Notes under the pieces: generated by a model
The model's input: the letters and a program-made list of their open reading frames with translations, nothing else
Told to the model about the DNA's origin: nothing
The model's database searches: none
Assembly: GCF_002911695.1 (NCBI RefSeq)
Contig: NZ_PQBS01000037.1
Location: 250,146-314,145, forward strand
Length of the DNA: 64,000 nucleotides
DNA from: Gracilimonas amylolytica
Lineage (GTDB): Bacteria > Bacteroidota > Rhodothermia > Balneolales > Balneolaceae
Reading direction: 5' to 3'
Position numbers and translations under genes: made by a program
Shown here: positions 1 to 7,871 of the stretch, piece by piece
Layout: every line of letters begins with the position of its first letter
How positions within the stretch are numbered: position 1 is the first letter of the stretch

Positions 1-161
1 ATATAGTGTTTAAAGGTGGATGGCTGGATCTCACTTACATAAACAGGAGTGCTTCGGCGATTCTCATCCTCGCCGTTTTCCTGACCGCCATTGCCACAAG
101 CTGTGACGAATAATAGTAATGCTAAAACCGATAATTGAAATTTCATGCTTAATGTGTTCAT
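1..161 (-). CDS. RND efflux periplasmic adaptor lipoprotein, N-terminal part (gene runs off the window)
   Basis: Reading the minus strand from position 161 gives a lipoprotein signal peptide: a hydrophobic run LSVLALLLF followed by the lipobox VTAC, then a Gly/Asn/Glu-rich linker and the start of a VYVSEIQPS-type strand. That strand is how membrane-fusion (HlyD/AcrA-like) adaptors begin after their linker. The ATG at 161 lies one base after the stop of the TolC-like gene. A second ATG at 146 gives a more compact signal peptide and is equally possible. The adaptor would be anchored in the inner membrane and bridge an RND pump to the TolC channel encoded upstream. The pump itself would lie beyond base 1. 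The family call rests mainly on the operon context, because only about 53 residues are visible. Confidence 0.7.
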   Translation of the reverse strand, partial: MNTLSMKFQLSVLALLLFVTACGNGGQENGEDENRRSTPVYVSEIQPSTFKHY

Positions 162-162
162 C

Positions 163-1725
163 TTATTTGAGTTCAATTGTTTCTTTAATGTCTTGAATAT
201 CCTGACCCACAAAAGGGACTTCACCGATCGCCTGATCGTATTGCGCTTTGGCTGACAGATACCCTGATACCATTTGTGCATAGTTGATCTCTGCTTGCCG
301 GAGTTGAAGTTCAGCATCTGTTACTTCCTGCTGCGAACCGACGCCATTCTGATATCGGATGAGTGACCTTTCGTAACCAAGTTCGGCTTGCTTGATGGCT
401 TTCATCAAAGCGTCACTTGTTTTTAATGCTTGTCTGACTCCTTGTTTGGCGTTATAGATCTCTTTGTTAGCTGTTTGTTGAGCCTGATACATTTGCAAAT
501 CGGTATCCTTGATCTGGATCTTGGACCGTTGTATGGCTGCATCACGGCTAAATCCCTGAAATATGGGAAGCTGAACGCCCACCGTCAGGGTTTGTGATCT
601 GGCACGGGTCTGTTCGGTTCCAAAAAAGACCGGTTTCCCTCTTTGAGAGGCTGTCCAGTTTAATCCGTAGTTGGCAAAAACGGTTGGGAGATAGGCACTG
701 CGTTGTGCATCAAGCTGCTTTCCCTGTAATTGTTTTTGTATGTCCAGTACTCTGAGATCACCGCGCAATTCAAAAGCTTGCTCAATTTCGGATGAGTCGG
801 TGGTGAGTACCAGGGGAGTCATCGTATCGACTTCGTGCAGTTCCTTGTTTTCAGGATCAGTCACACTGTTATCGTCGATCTTGTAATCACTCAGGTTCCC
901 TTTAATATCCACAGAAAGCTGAACGGGAAGCCCCATGACATCAAGCAGGTTTCTAAGAGCTTCATCAACCGCGAACTCTGCCTGTGTTAGTTGAGGTTCA
1001 AGGTTGCTTAGCTGAACTTCGAGTTGCAGAATGGCATAATCATCCGTAAATCCTTGTTCGAATAATTTTCGGGTATCCTCAAGATTTTCTTTGATACGGT
1101 TGATCTGGGTTTCTACCAACCGAAGTTGTTCTTTGGCCACTAATGCCTGATAGTAGGTAACTCTTGTCTGTGTGACAATACCCTGAGCTGTAGCTCGCAT
1201 GCCCTCAGATTGGGCCGTTTTGTACAGTTCTGAACTGCTGATGCCGACAAAAGCCTGCCCACTGAATAGGGTTTGTGATACGGTGAAGCCACCCTGCCAG
1301 TTGTTATCGGTTCCAAAGGCAACGGGGATGAGGTCATCCGGATTGGCATTGGGATCAAAGATGATGGCCGGAATAAAGTTGACGGGTACTTCAAGGTTTC
1401 TGGTGTAATTAGCCGAAGCTGAAACTTCAGGCATTACGTTACTCCAGGCATTTCTCACCTGTTGATCTGCATCTCTGACCGAGAGAAGTGACCGTTTCAT
1501 TTGTGTATTATTAGCCAGGGAGATCTGAATGGCTTGCTTTAGATCTAAGGTCTGGGTTTGGTTTATTTTAAAATCAGAGGCATCCTGAGCCTGTGAATAG
1601 GTGGTCAAACCAAGACCAAAAATCAGAATGAAGATCCCGGTTAAAAAACCGAAGGCGTTTCTGCTTTGTATCATGTCAATAATTCGATGGTTTAGTAAAG
1701 TCGTTTTTAATTTAATGGTGATCAT
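163..1725 (-). CDS. TolC-family outer membrane efflux channel
   Basis: The 520-residue product has the size of the OMF/TolC family, with two long helical halves rich in Gln, Ala and Leu (for example around residues 180–260 and 320–500), as in TolC duplicated helical hairpins. It would form the outer-membrane exit duct of a tripartite efflux pump. The first ATG at 1725 overlaps the TetR stop as ATGA. The signal peptide, however, begins at the internal Met 18 (position 1674: Met-Ile-Gln-Ser-Arg, a hydrophobic stretch, then a SQAQ cleavage region), so that start may be the real one. The gene sits between the regulator and the adaptor, the usual order for a regulated RND operon in Bacteroidota. 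The substrate cannot be read from sequence. Confidence 0.9.
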   Translation of the reverse strand: MITIKLKTTLLNHRIIDMIQSRNAFGFLTGIFILIFGLGLTTYSQAQDASDFKINQTQTLDLKQAIQISLANNTQMKRSLLSVRDADQQVRNAWSNVMPEVSASANYTRNLEVPVNFIPAIIFDPNANPDDLIPVAFGTDNNWQGGFTVSQTLFSGQAFVGISSSELYKTAQSEGMRATAQGIVTQTRVTYYQALVAKEQLRLVETQINRIKENLEDTRKLFEQGFTDDYAILQLEVQLSNLEPQLTQAEFAVDEALRNLLDVMGLPVQLSVDIKGNLSDYKIDDNSVTDPENKELHEVDTMTPLVLTTDSSEIEQAFELRGDLRVLDIQKQLQGKQLDAQRSAYLPTVFANYGLNWTASQRGKPVFFGTEQTRARSQTLTVGVQLPIFQGFSRDAAIQRSKIQIKDTDLQMYQAQQTANKEIYNAKQGVRQALKTSDALMKAIKQAELGYERSLIRYQNGVGSQQEVTDAELQLRQAEINYAQMVSGYLSAKAQYDQAIGEVPFVGQDIQDIKETIELK

Positions 1726-2375
1726 GGCTTTTCAACATGACTGAGATGAATGTTCAAAAATTGATCCATGAGTTCACCAAGGGTTAATTTCTGTTCTTTG
1801 AATATCTTGACGCCCATATTTTTATTGTCAAGAATGTAAAACTGAAGTAATCCGCGCATCTGGAAGCCGATCTGAAGGGCCAATAATTTAGGATCCAATT
1901 TGGTGGTTATGCTGCCGTCCTGAACCCCGATCTGTATAGCTTTGACCATGAGCATATTCACATCATTTTCAATATTCAGGCATTTCTCAGCAATGGACGA
2001 CTGCTGATCACTATCTGAAGATTCTGAGCCTCGATACAGCATTATGGCTTTTGTGAAAGTGACATTCTTTTGGATCATATCCAGAAACGAGGAGATCATT
2101 TCCTTAACCAACATGGCTCCGGGCTTATCTTGCTGAAGAACAGTCAGGAAATCCTGATGCAAAGATTGCAAGGCTCTTTTCTTGATAGCCTGATACAGGC
2201 TGGATTTGTCTTTGTAATAGAGATAAAGTGTACCCTTGCTGAGCTCAGCTTTTTCAGCTATCTCATCCATAGTGGTTCTCTCAAAACCCTGCTGGCCTGT
2301 CAGCTCAATAGCAGCGTCGAGTATTTGATCTCTGCGGCGACTTTTTTCGCGTTCTTTTCGTTCTTTAATTCCCAT
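1722..2375 (-). CDS. TetR/AcrR-family transcriptional regulator
   Basis: The 217-residue protein has the classic TetR N-terminal helix-turn-helix at about residues 15–60 (RDQILDAAIELTGQQGF, then TTMDEIAEKAELSKGTLYLYY), followed by a divergent helical ligand-binding domain. It is the first gene of an operon with the TolC-like channel, which overlaps by four bases (ATGA), and the adaptor. It most likely represses this efflux operon and is released by a pump substrate. A near-palindrome TGAC-TACCG-GTCA lies only a few bases upstream of its start codon and is a candidate autoregulatory operator. The ligand is unknown. Confidence 0.92.
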   Translation of the reverse strand: MGIKERKEREKSRRRDQILDAAIELTGQQGFERTTMDEIAEKAELSKGTLYLYYKDKSSLYQAIKKRALQSLHQDFLTVLQQDKPGAMLVKEMISSFLDMIQKNVTFTKAIMLYRGSESSDSDQQSSIAEKCLNIENDVNMLMVKAIQIGVQDGSITTKLDPKLLALQIGFQMRGLLQFYILDNKNMGVKIFKEQKLTLGELMDQFLNIHLSHVEKP

Positions 2376-2398
2376 TTACTGACCGGTAGTCATTTACT
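2376..2398. promoter_or_regulatory. candidate TetR operator upstream of the efflux operon
   Basis: Directly upstream of the TetR start codon the plus strand carries ATTTACTGACCGGTAGTC followed by a second ATTTACTG. The core TGACCGGTAGTCA is an imperfect palindrome centred on ACCGGT, and the flanking TTTACTG is directly repeated. TetR-family operators are commonly short palindromes of the GACCGGTC kind close to the regulator's own start. No binding data are available, and the transcription start is not visible. Confidence 0.5.
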
Positions 2399-2867
2399 GT
2401 GTGTGATTAAAACTTCAACTCGTGAATTGATGCACGGTTGACAAAACGAAAATTACGAAGAATAGTTTCAGTAATTCCAATCCTTCTCTAAATAATGTTC
2501 AGCTAAGGTTAATTCTATCAGAATAGGGTTCAGAAAGGAAATTAAGACTGAAAAAGCGCTTTCAGTAAAAGTGTGAATGAATAATATTTGATGCGTTTAA
2601 ATTGAATTAATAGAAATTTAATTGAACGATGAGTCATTTTTTGTGCGAGAATTTAATTAACTGTTGACCTGAATCGAAAAGTGCAGCCGTAAAGCCGCTA
2701 AATTCTGAATTAAATTCAGATTAATCGAACAGCCAATGGATATTCCTATTCAGTGCTTCACTCGAATAATTACTTAAAGATCAGTTTAGCCATTTCCCTC
2801 TTTTAGGCTTATATTTTCTGCCCACTTACTCACTCATAAAAACAATTTTAAATAAGGGAAATTAATT
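2399..2867. other. intergenic region between the efflux operon and fba, with palindromes
   Basis: No convincing gene was found. The region is AT-rich and holds two clear palindromes. One is ACTGAAA-N6-TTTCAGT at about 2549–2568. The other is a perfect TCTGAATT-A-AATTCAGA at 2704–2720. It must contain both the efflux promoter (minus strand) and the aldolase promoter (plus strand). The palindromes could be regulator sites, or simply AT-rich hairpins. Confidence 0.5.
2785..2817 (+). promoter_or_regulatory. probable promoter of the aldolase gene
   Basis: TTTA at 2785–2788 and TATATTTT at 2810–2817 are 21 bases apart. This resembles the Bacteroidota sigma-factor consensus (TTTG at about -33 and TAnnTTTG at about -7), with one mismatch in each box. 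The start codon lies about 50 bases downstream behind an AAGGGAAA sequence that could serve as a ribosome binding site. Confidence 0.45.
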
Positions 2868-3944
2868 ATGTCACTTGGAATTAATAGTATCGAAGAACTT
2901 CTGGGAGATGAAGCTTCCGATCTTTTAGAACATAAATGTGAAACCATCAGCAAAGACCGCCTGATCAAGCCATCCGCTTCATACGTTGATGAAGTATGGT
3001 ATCACTCAGATAGAAATAACAGGGTACTTCAAAACCTTCAGCGGTTACTTAACAACGGTCGTCTGGGTGGAACCGGTTACCTGTCTATTCTGCCTGTGGA
3101 TCAGGGGATAGAGCACTCAGCGGGTGCCTCATTCGCCAAGAATCCGGATTATTTTGATCCTGATCATATTGTTAACCTTGCCATGGAAGCCGGTTGTAAT
3201 GCTGTGGCATCTACTTTTGGTGCATTGGCTTCTGTTTCAAGAAAATATGCCCATAAGATTCCTTTTGTGGTAAAAATTAACCATAATGAGTTGCTCACCT
3301 ACCCAAACAACTACGATCAGATCATGTTTGGAACCATCGATCAGGCTTATGATATGGGAGCCGCAGCTGTTGGAGCAACGATCTATTTCGGTTCTGAAGA
3401 ATCAAACCGTCAGATCCAGGAAGTGGCTCAGGCATTTGCTTATGCCCATGAATTAGGTATGGCAACTATTCTATGGTGCTACACCAGAAATAATGCCTTT
3501 AAAGTAGATGGTGTTGATTATCACAGCTCTGCTGATCTAACCGGTCAGGCTAACCATATTGGTACAACTTTAGGTGCTGATATTGTTAAGCAAAAGCAGC
3601 CAACCAACAACGGTGGTTACAAAGCTCTTAATTCCGGCGATTCCAGCTATGGTAAGCTTGATGAACGTATTTATACCGAACTTTCTTCAGATCACCCGAT
3701 CGATCTGACCCGTTACCAGGTAGCAAACAGTTTTATGGGCCGCGCAGGCCTGATAAACTCAGGCGGAGCGTCCGGTACAAATGATTTTGCCGATGCGGTT
3801 AAAACGGCTATCATCAATAAAAGAGCCGGTGGTATGGGACTCATAAGTGGTCGTAAAGCATTTCAAAGACCGCTTGGTGAAGGTGTGAAACTTCTGAATA
3901 TGATTCAGGATGTGTATCTGAACGATGATATCACACTGGCATAA
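2868..3944 (+). CDS. fbaB: class I fructose-bisphosphate aldolase, archaeal/DhnA type
   Basis: The 358-residue protein matches the FbaB/DhnA class I aldolases, which cleave fructose-1,6-bisphosphate into dihydroxyacetone phosphate and glyceraldehyde-3-phosphate through a Schiff base rather than a metal. Visible family features are the [10 protein letters not shown] strand near residues 75–85, the PFVVKINHN segment, and the GADIVKQK segment where Lys 241 is the likely Schiff-base lysine. The C-terminal [12 protein letters not shown] phosphate-binding loop is also present. Length is normal for the family. The gene is monocistronic, with a strong hairpin terminator right after it. It probably serves glycolysis and gluconeogenesis in the cytoplasm. 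Confidence 0.93.
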   Translation: MSLGINSIEELLGDEASDLLEHKCETISKDRLIKPSASYVDEVWYHSDRNNRVLQNLQRLLNNGRLGGTGYLSILPVDQGIEHSAGASFAKNPDYFDPDHIVNLAMEAGCNAVASTFGALASVSRKYAHKIPFVVKINHNELLTYPNNYDQIMFGTIDQAYDMGAAAVGATIYFGSEESNRQIQEVAQAFAYAHELGMATILWCYTRNNAFKVDGVDYHSSADLTGQANHIGTTLGADIVKQKQPTNNGGYKALNSGDSSYGKLDERIYTELSSDHPIDLTRYQVANSFMGRAGLINSGGASGTNDFADAVKTAIINKRAGGMGLISGRKAFQRPLGEGVKLLNMIQDVYLNDDITLA

Positions 3945-3962
3945 GAAAGCCTCAAATTTTAT

Positions 3963-3998
3963 TAAGCCTTGCAGGTAACCTGCAAGGCTTTTTTTATC
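3963..3998 (+). terminator. rho-independent terminator after the aldolase gene
   Basis: AAGCCTTGCAGG and CCTGCAAGGCTT form a 12-base perfect stem around a TAA loop (overlapping TTA/TAA bases), followed by a run of T residues. It closes the aldolase transcript. The nominal open frame of the next gene begins inside this hairpin, so that gene must start further downstream. Confidence 0.92.
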
Positions 3999-4058
3999 TT
4001 TTTCAAAAGTTCATCCCTGTTGAGTTCTGAGCATAAACATATTAGGCAGCCACAATCT

Positions 4059-5060
4059 TTGTTTTCAAGGAAGTATCTGATCATCTCAGTAATGCTTAGC
4101 CTTGTAACCATGGGAGCGGTCATTTATTGGACCTATACTCCCGGTGTCCTGAAACACCTTGCTCCAAAGCGACTGCCCGGATTAGGGATCGCATTGGTTG
4201 TTTCTTTGTTGAGAGTGTGGTTTAGTGCGGCAAAGATCCGTTTTCTGGCGGATAAAAAACTTAGCTGGATGGCATCCGTAAGGGTCGTGTTAGCCTGGGA
4301 CTTCACTTCGGCAGTCACCCCATCAACTATTGGAGGTGCGCCAATGGCGACCTATGCTATGACAAAGGAGGGACTTAAGCTTGGTGATTCCGGCGCTATC
4401 ATTCTCTACGGAGTTTTACTGGATCAGATCTGGTTTGCCATGGCCATACCGATCTTACTGTTTGCCGGTATATTCTATGAGGTGGTTCCGGCTGAAATTG
4501 GATTAGTTGGTGATGTTTCCATGGGGCTTTTATATGTTGGCTTACTAAGCTATGCAAGTGTATTAGCTTATGGTGTTTTGGTCAACCCTGCTGCCATCAA
4601 GAAAGTGGTCAAGTTTGTATTTAAACTGCCTATCCTTCGAAGAATGGGAGATAAGATCGAGATAGAGGCCGAGAACCTCGAAGAGTATGCGCATCAGTTA
4701 CGCAGAAAACCATTCAGTTTTTTGGTGAAAGCATTCACTTTGTCAACGATGTCGTGGCTGATGCGTATTGCATTACCGACCATTGTGGTATTGAGTCTCT
4801 TACCTGCTCCTGAGGTTCTTTCGGTGCTGAGAAGTCTGGCAATGAATCTTGCCTTCCTGGTCGTTCCAACACCCGGCGGCAGTGGGGGAGTGGAAGGACT
4901 CTTTGTACTCTTTCAGGGACCATTGATTTCCCGTGAAGGATTTATCGGTTTGGCTGTATTCCTCTGGCGAATCATCAGTTACTATATAAGTATCGGTTTG
5001 GGTATAATGGCAACCACCTGGTATGTAAATCAAAAGGTTGTGGAAATAAAGAAAGACTAA
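4059..5060 (+). CDS. UPF0104 / lysylphosphatidylglycerol-synthase-TM family membrane protein
   Basis: The product is a polytopic inner-membrane protein with about eight hydrophobic segments and the family signatures SAVTPSTIGGAPMATYA (early half) and VPTPGGSGGVEGLF (late half). These are conserved in the flippase-like UPF0104/AglD/MprF-TM family. No lysyl-transferase domain follows, so it is the membrane part alone, with a length near 330 residues typical of the standalone family. The exact start is uncertain. The open frame extends back into the upstream terminator, and the plausible starts are TTG at 4059 (used here, giving a basic N-terminus before the first helix) or ATG at 4092. It ends one base before radA, so the two are probably co-transcribed. 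The transported lipid is unknown. Confidence 0.78.
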   Translation: MFSRKYLIISVMLSLVTMGAVIYWTYTPGVLKHLAPKRLPGLGIALVVSLLRVWFSAAKIRFLADKKLSWMASVRVVLAWDFTSAVTPSTIGGAPMATYAMTKEGLKLGDSGAIILYGVLLDQIWFAMAIPILLFAGIFYEVVPAEIGLVGDVSMGLLYVGLLSYASVLAYGVLVNPAAIKKVVKFVFKLPILRRMGDKIEIEAENLEEYAHQLRRKPFSFLVKAFTLSTMSWLMRIALPTIVVLSLLPAPEVLSVLRSLAMNLAFLVVPTPGGSGGVEGLFVLFQGPLISREGFIGLAVFLWRIISYYISIGLGIMATTWYVNQKVVEIKKD

Positions 5061-5061
5061 G

Positions 5062-6402
5062 ATGGCTAAGACCAAAACTCAGTTTGAGTGTTCTAATTGT
5101 GGATACATTTCACCGAAATGGAATGGCAGTTGTCCATCGTGTAATGAATGGAATACCTTTGTTGAAAAAACAGTTTCAAAGAACAAGTCATCGTCCAATC
5201 ATAAAGCCAAGGTAGAGGGACTCGAATCAACTGCTGAGCCAAAGAGGTTACAGGATGTTGAAACCTCTGAAAAGACCCGGTTCAAAAGTAACATCAGTGA
5301 ACTGGATAGAGTGTTGGGTGGTGGTTTTTTACCAGGGTCATATGTACTCATTGGGGGGGAACCGGGGGTCGGAAAAAGTACGCTGACCCTACAGATCGCC
5401 AAGGCTAATCCTGAAATGACTATTTTATATTGTGCGGGCGAGGAGTCAGCCGGACAGATCAAGCAGCGAGCTGCCCGCCTGGGAGTTGAGTCAGAGAACT
5501 TGTTGATCTACAACGAAACGCAGGTTGATAACATCATTGCTGAAGCTCAGAAAATGAAGCCAGATCTGCTGATCGTGGATTCCATTCAAACGGTCTATCG
5601 AACGGAATTATCGAGTATGCCCGGCAGCATTCAGCAGGTGAAGGAATGTGCAGCCTTATTCCAGCAGTTAGCTAAAAAGAAGAATATCACCACACTCGTT
5701 ATAGGTCACGTGACCAAAGAAGGGGATATTGCAGGTCCCAGGGTGTTGGAACATATGGTAGATACAGTACTGCAGTTCGAAGGGGATAAACAGTACACAT
5801 ATCGTTTACTCAGAAGTCTTAAAAACCGATTTGGTGCTGCACAGGAAGTTGGGGTTTTTGAGATGAAATCTGATGGTTTGAGTGAGGTATCGAATCCTTC
5901 AGAATTATTCATATCAGATAAAACGGCCGGAGTGAGTGGAAATGCGGTAGTTTGTACCATGGAAGGCACACGCCCGCTGTTGATCGAAGTACAGGCATTG
6001 GTTACGCCCTCAGCTTACGGTTCACCCCAAAGAACAGCGAATGGATTTGACCGTAACCGACTTCTTTTATTATTAGCCGTGTTGGAAAAACGGGTTGGGA
6101 AGAACTTTTCGAATCATGATGTGTATCTGAATATAGCAGGAGGGTTCCGTTTGAATGATCCTGCCGGTGACCTTGGGGTCTGTTGTGCTTTGGTATCGAG
6201 CCTGATGGACGAAGCGGTAGCTCAAAAGATGGCTTTTGTGGGAGAGGTAGGACTTGGAGGAGAAGTTAGAACGGTTCCACACCTGGAGCAACGGATCAAA
6301 GAAGCTAAAAAACTGGGTTTCGAGGACCTGATCTCACCTGATTCCAAACAAAAAGATGGCATCAGATACTTACATCAGGCCATAAAAAAAGCCCTCAGGT
6401 AG
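5062..6402 (+). CDS. radA: DNA repair protein RadA
   Basis: The 446-residue protein is a full-length RadA (Sms), a RecA-like helicase that helps branch migration in recombination. It has an N-terminal zinc finger (Cys 10, 13, 24, 27), a Walker A motif GEPGVGKST at 99–107, the RadA-specific KNRFG motif at 254–258, and a C-terminal Lon-protease-like domain that lacks obvious protease activity in this family. The start is ATG one base after the stop of the upstream membrane-protein gene. Its last codons overlap the terminator that serves rpsU from the opposite strand. Confidence 0.97.
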   Translation: MAKTKTQFECSNCGYISPKWNGSCPSCNEWNTFVEKTVSKNKSSSNHKAKVEGLESTAEPKRLQDVETSEKTRFKSNISELDRVLGGGFLPGSYVLIGGEPGVGKSTLTLQIAKANPEMTILYCAGEESAGQIKQRAARLGVESENLLIYNETQVDNIIAEAQKMKPDLLIVDSIQTVYRTELSSMPGSIQQVKECAALFQQLAKKKNITTLVIGHVTKEGDIAGPRVLEHMVDTVLQFEGDKQYTYRLLRSLKNRFGAAQEVGVFEMKSDGLSEVSNPSELFISDKTAGVSGNAVVCTMEGTRPLLIEVQALVTPSAYGSPQRTANGFDRNRLLLLLAVLEKRVGKNFSNHDVYLNIAGGFRLNDPAGDLGVCCALVSSLMDEAVAQKMAFVGEVGLGGEVRTVPHLEQRIKEAKKLGFEDLISPDSKQKDGIRYLHQAIKKALR

Positions 6403-6415
6403 AACCGGAGGGCTT
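6383..6415 (-). terminator. terminator of rpsU, overlapping the radA 3' end
   Basis: AAGCCCTC (6389–6396) pairs with GAGGGCTT (6408–6415). On the minus strand the stem is followed by seven T residues, so it terminates the rpsU transcript. The radA stop codon lies in the loop, so the hairpin may also serve radA weakly. Confidence 0.85.
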
Positions 6416-6433
6416 GAATTCGTTACACTTCGT

Positions 6434-6628
6434 TTAGAAGTTGTCGCGATTGCGACGTCGTTGTTCTCGCTTGGCTTTTTTCAAAGCTTCGCGTCGCTCA
6501 ACTGACGGCTTCGTATACTGCTGACGATCTTTGTATTCGTTGAGAACACGTGATCGGGTTACCAGTTTCTTGAAGCGGTTTATTGCGCGATCAACACTTT
6601 CGTTGTCTTTTACTTCGACTCCTAACAT
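6434..6628 (-). CDS. rpsU: 30S ribosomal protein bS21
   Basis: The 64-residue, highly basic protein matches bS21, including VDRAINRFKKLV near the N-terminus and an Arg/Lys-rich tail ending REQRRRNRDNF. It binds the 30S platform near the 3' end of 16S rRNA. In Bacteroidota bS21, together with bS6 and bS18, is known to help sequester the anti-Shine-Dalgarno tail. An AAAGGA sequence lies 11 bases before the start, one of the few Shine-Dalgarno-like sites in the window, compatible with reported autoregulation of this gene in the phylum. The gene stands alone between two strand switches. Confidence 0.95.
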   Translation of the reverse strand: MLGVEVKDNESVDRAINRFKKLVTRSRVLNEYKDRQQYTKPSVERREALKKAKREQRRRNRDNF

Positions 6629-6639
6629 GAAGTATCACA

Positions 6640-6676
6640 TCCTTTCATTTGATTTTTAGTTCCCATAATTGGGAAC
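6640..6676 (-). promoter_or_regulatory. rpsU leader: Shine-Dalgarno-like site and inverted repeat
   Basis: On the minus strand AAAGGA at 6645–6640 precedes the rpsU start by 11 bases. Further upstream GTTCCC (6659–6664) and GGGAAC (6671–6676) form a six-base inverted repeat around AT-rich DNA. It could be an mRNA hairpin or a repressor site. A TATATTTA sequence at 6686–6679 may be the promoter -7 box. Confidence 0.4.
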
Positions 6677-6812
6677 ATTAAATATACAAAGTCTTTAGGT
6701 GTTTTAAAATATGTGGTTGATCAGGCTGGAATGGGTGAGGTACAGTTAATTTAGAACGAAAAGTGTTGCCTGATTTTTATTCTGAACTATGTAGAACCTA
6801 AAACCATATAGA

Positions 6813-6892
6813 ACCTGCGAGCGTCCAGCGTACCTCGCAGCGTTCGGGTTGCAGGCTCCTGTCCATAATGCTCGCAAGACCTGCGGACGCTG
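6813..6892. repeat. short imperfect GC-rich repeats in an intergenic region
   Basis: Three related 14-mers occur: ACCTGCGAGCGTCC at 6813–6826, ACCTCGCAGCGTTC at 6832–6845 and ACCTGCGGACGCTG at 6879–6892. AGCGTCC in the first is also complementary to GGACGCT in the third, so the region can fold. Base composition is markedly richer in GC than the flanking intergenic DNA. No gene was found here. Confidence 0.5.
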
Positions 6893-6926
6893 CAAGCTTG
6901 CTCTAAACAATCTAAGTTGGAGGGGC

Positions 6927-7775
6927 TCACTCTACCCGCTGGTTGATGATCAGTTCCTCAGGTATATCAGAGCCCAAAACACCTATTCCAAACAAGGCAT
7001 AATCATATTTTGCAGGATCATCCGGATCTAAGAACTGCAGACGTTTTGTAAGTTCCAGCACAGACTTCCAGTCATTTTGCTTGCGTGACAGGAGTCCAAG
7101 TTTCCGAGCCTGACGTGCAACGTGCACATCCAGCGGGATCTTTAGCTTTTCGGGTCCCATAAAACTCATGGTGCCGGGGTCTACCGGACTGTTTTTTCGG
7201 ATCACCCATCGTAAGTACATATACAGTCTTTTGGCTGAGCTGTTCTTTTCAGGATTTGAAATGTGTTTATGAACCCGCACAGGCATTTCAGGATGGAATG
7301 TGAAAAACTGTTCGTTGAATACTGAGATCAGATCCCTGTTCTCACGTATAGCCTGATCATCACAGAATGCCCAGAAGGCTTCAAAATTTCCGAATTTCAG
7401 TAGAATGGATTGCAGCGTCTTCGTTAACCAGTGCATATCCACCGGTTTAAAAGTGCGGTGTTTGAATCCTTCAAATTTAGGGGCATCCTTTTCCGTGTAA
7501 TTCAAAATAAACTCGGTAGGTTGATGGTTCATTCTATTCAAGAGGTCTTCAACCTTGGCGTTCACAATATCCCGCCGGCCCCAGGCCATAACTGCTGCAA
7601 AAAATCCGGCGATTTCCCGGTCGTTCTTTTCCTCAAAGGCATGCATAAATTGCACAGGATCACTGTCGATATACTCCGGCACTTCAATTTTTACTACCAG
7701 ATCATCGAGAAAGGGTTTAAGTTCAGTGAGTTTACGCTTAGAGATGGTTCGATATCTTTTTCTCTTTCGGGGCAA
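6927..7775 (-). CDS. TIGR02757 family protein (DUF2400)
   Basis: The 282-residue protein matches the TIGR02757/DUF2400 family found widely in Bacteroidota, with PEYIDSDPVQFMHAF, the REIAGFFAAVMAWGRR motif near residue 55–70, and a later RWVIRKNSPVDPG segment followed by KLKIPLDVHVARQARKLGLL. The family has helix-hairpin-helix-like regions and is sometimes compared with DNA glycosylases, but its biochemical role is not established. The only fitting start is a TTG at 7775 giving a basic Pro-Arg-Lys-Arg-Lys N-terminus. It stands alone, convergent with nothing close by. Confidence 0.85.
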   Translation of the reverse strand: MPRKRKRYRTISKRKLTELKPFLDDLVVKIEVPEYIDSDPVQFMHAFEEKNDREIAGFFAAVMAWGRRDIVNAKVEDLLNRMNHQPTEFILNYTEKDAPKFEGFKHRTFKPVDMHWLTKTLQSILLKFGNFEAFWAFCDDQAIRENRDLISVFNEQFFTFHPEMPVRVHKHISNPEKNSSAKRLYMYLRWVIRKNSPVDPGTMSFMGPEKLKIPLDVHVARQARKLGLLSRKQNDWKSVLELTKRLQFLDPDDPAKYDYALFGIGVLGSDIPEELIINQRVE

Positions 7776-7871
7776 GGAATTTTTCTACTTTATGAGTGTT
7801 TTTCATTTAGGTTAAAGCGGTCAGGATTTTGGTACCTTTCCATACGATTATACAAACAAATTGCAGTCAAA

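Noticed and set aside
3969-4058. 5' extension of the UPF0104 membrane protein
   Set aside because: It begins inside the aldolase terminator hairpin, and the encoded residues do not resemble the family.
7431-7871. 5' extension of the methyltransferase open frame
   Set aside because: It lies antisense over the well-supported TIGR02757 gene and does not look like methyltransferase sequence; the family N-terminus begins near 7872.
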